64,000 nucleotides of DNA from an alpha proteobacterium BAL199 (GTDB lineage Bacteria; Pseudomonadota; Alphaproteobacteria; Thalassobaculales; Thalassobaculaceae), in the NCBI GenBank assembly GCA_000171835.1, contig ABHC01000002.1, positions 124,001-188,000 on the forward strand. Reading direction: 5' to 3'. The notes beneath the pieces were generated by a model that made no database searches, was not told the DNA's origin, and was given only the letters and a program-made list of their open reading frames with translations. Below, one piece after another: positions 63,300 to 64,000 of the stretch (position 1 is the first letter of the stretch; the number at the start of each line of letters is the position of its first letter). Both the position numbers and the translations under genes were made by a program.

Positions 63300-64000
63300 T
63301 CAGCGCTCGACCAGATCGTCCAAGCGGTCGACCCGGCGGATGCCGGGGAACAGCCGCCACCACAGCGCGGTGATCCCGACCGTCACGACCCCACCGACCA
63401 GCACGGCCGCTACCGTACCGATGCCGCCGGCCATCACCCCGGCGCGGAAGTCACCCAGTTCGTTGGAGGCGTTGATCGACACCGAGTTTACGGCACTGAC
63501 CCGGCCGCGCATGCTGTCGGGGGTGGCGATCTGCACCAGGGTCTGACGGATGTAGACGCTGACCATGTCGGCGGCGCCGTAGACGCCGAGGAACAGCAGC
63601 GACAGCCAGAACGTCTCGGACAGGCTGAACCCCACGATCGACAGGCCGAACACGGCCAGCGATGCGAAGAACATCGGTCCCATGTGGCGTGGTGCCGCGA
63701 CCTGGGTCAGGGCCAGACCGATGATCAGCGATCCGACCGCCGGCATGGCCCGCAGCAGGCCGAGCCCGTCCGGGCCGACGTGCAGGATGTCGCTGGCGAA
63801 CACCGGCAGCAGCCCCATCACCCCGCCGAACAGCACCGCCATCAGGTCGATCGAGATCGCGCCCAGCACCAGCTTGTTGGCCCACACATAGGTGAAGCCG
63901 CCGAGCACGGTGGCGAGGCTGAACGGTTCGCGCGCCTGCACCTTCAGTCGGGCGGAGATGGCGGCGGCACAGATGCCGGCGGTCGCGAACAGCGCCAGGG
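63300..64000 (-). CDS. MFS transporter, C-terminal part (runs off right edge)
   Basis: The frame is open from the window edge to a stop at 63300, about 233 codons. It contains ANKLVLGAISIDLMAVLFGGVMGLLP, then VYGAADMVSVYIRQTLVQIA and MRGRVSAVNSVSINASNELG, typical of the enterobactin/multidrug exporter-like MFS group. The start and N-terminal half lie outside the window. Substrate unknown. Confidence 0.88.
   Translation of the reverse strand, partial: LALFATAGICAAAISARLKVQAREPFSLATVLGGFTYVWANKLVLGAISIDLMAVLFGGVMGLLPVFASDILHVGPDGLGLLRAMPAVGSLIIGLALTQVAAPRHMGPMFFASLAVFGLSIVGFSLSETFWLSLLFLGVYGAADMVSVYIRQTLVQIATPDSMRGRVSAVNSVSINASNELGDFRAGVMAGGIGTVAAVLVGGVVTVGITALWWRLFPGIRRVDRLDDLVER

Noticed and set aside
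1-64000. CRISPR arrays, tRNA or rRNA genes
   Set aside because: No regularly spaced repeats, no T-loop type GGTTCGAATCC sequences and no rRNA-like stretches were found by eye on either strand.

Overview
The window is high-G+C DNA (mid-60s percent by eye) with alphaproteobacterial gene content. It carries a nitrogen-regulated urea ABC operon, an intracellular PHB depolymerase, an acyl-CoA dehydrogenase/phosphotransferase/DUF6285 trio, CbtAB and a cobalamin-riboswitch-controlled HupE/UreJ. A marine or soil Rhodospirillales-like organism fits; the species is not identifiable from the sequence alone. No tRNA, rRNA or CRISPR array was seen.

Layout. 1-952: N-terminal part of a secreted RND-efflux adaptor that runs off the left edge. 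1166-2869: a P-loop protein and an SDR. 2886-7021: an unusual signalling locus, with an anti-sigma-type ATPase and a STAS protein transcribed leftward and, divergently, two tandem paralogous helical proteins of unknown family plus a third unknown protein. 7126-8549: a tartrate/D-malate dehydrogenase-like enzyme and a small membrane protein. 8690-14506: urtABCDE behind a good sigma-54 promoter. 14510-21883: a GNAT, an Sfp-type phosphopantetheinyl transferase, four RNA methyltransferases and a three-PAS soluble histidine kinase. 22017-24856: an MFS permease and an amidase.

24924-28874: a pentapeptide-repeat gene split by a 1430-bp IS256-family element whose 8-bp target duplication is exact; removing the element and one duplication restores the frame. 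A soluble PAS histidine kinase follows 2 bp downstream. 28949-35866: two different enolase-superfamily genes flank an orphan type VI secretion (VgrG) island with an IS630 remnant at one edge and decayed sequence at the other. 36062-40223: a TonB receptor, a YfiR-like periplasmic protein and a membrane histidine kinase, probably one envelope-to-cytoplasm signalling operon.

40268-47866: a fatty-acid type trio, RidA, a tyrosine phosphatase overlapping a PHB depolymerase, riboswitch-controlled HupE, and AMP nucleosidase. 47871-54217: a small unknown gene, leucine dehydrogenase and a LivGFHM-type branched-chain amino acid importer with its binding protein, transcribed leftward as one set. 54446-61136: a thioesterase, an SDR and a complete DppABCDF-type importer, also leftward. 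61321-63283: CbtB, CbtA and a lambda-crystallin-type dehydrogenase. 63300-64000: the C-terminal part of an MFS permease running off the right edge.

The most promising undescribed material is the STAS/anti-sigma plus paralog-pair locus (2886-7021). After it come the pentapeptide-repeat/histidine-kinase pair and the TonB-YfiR-kinase operon.
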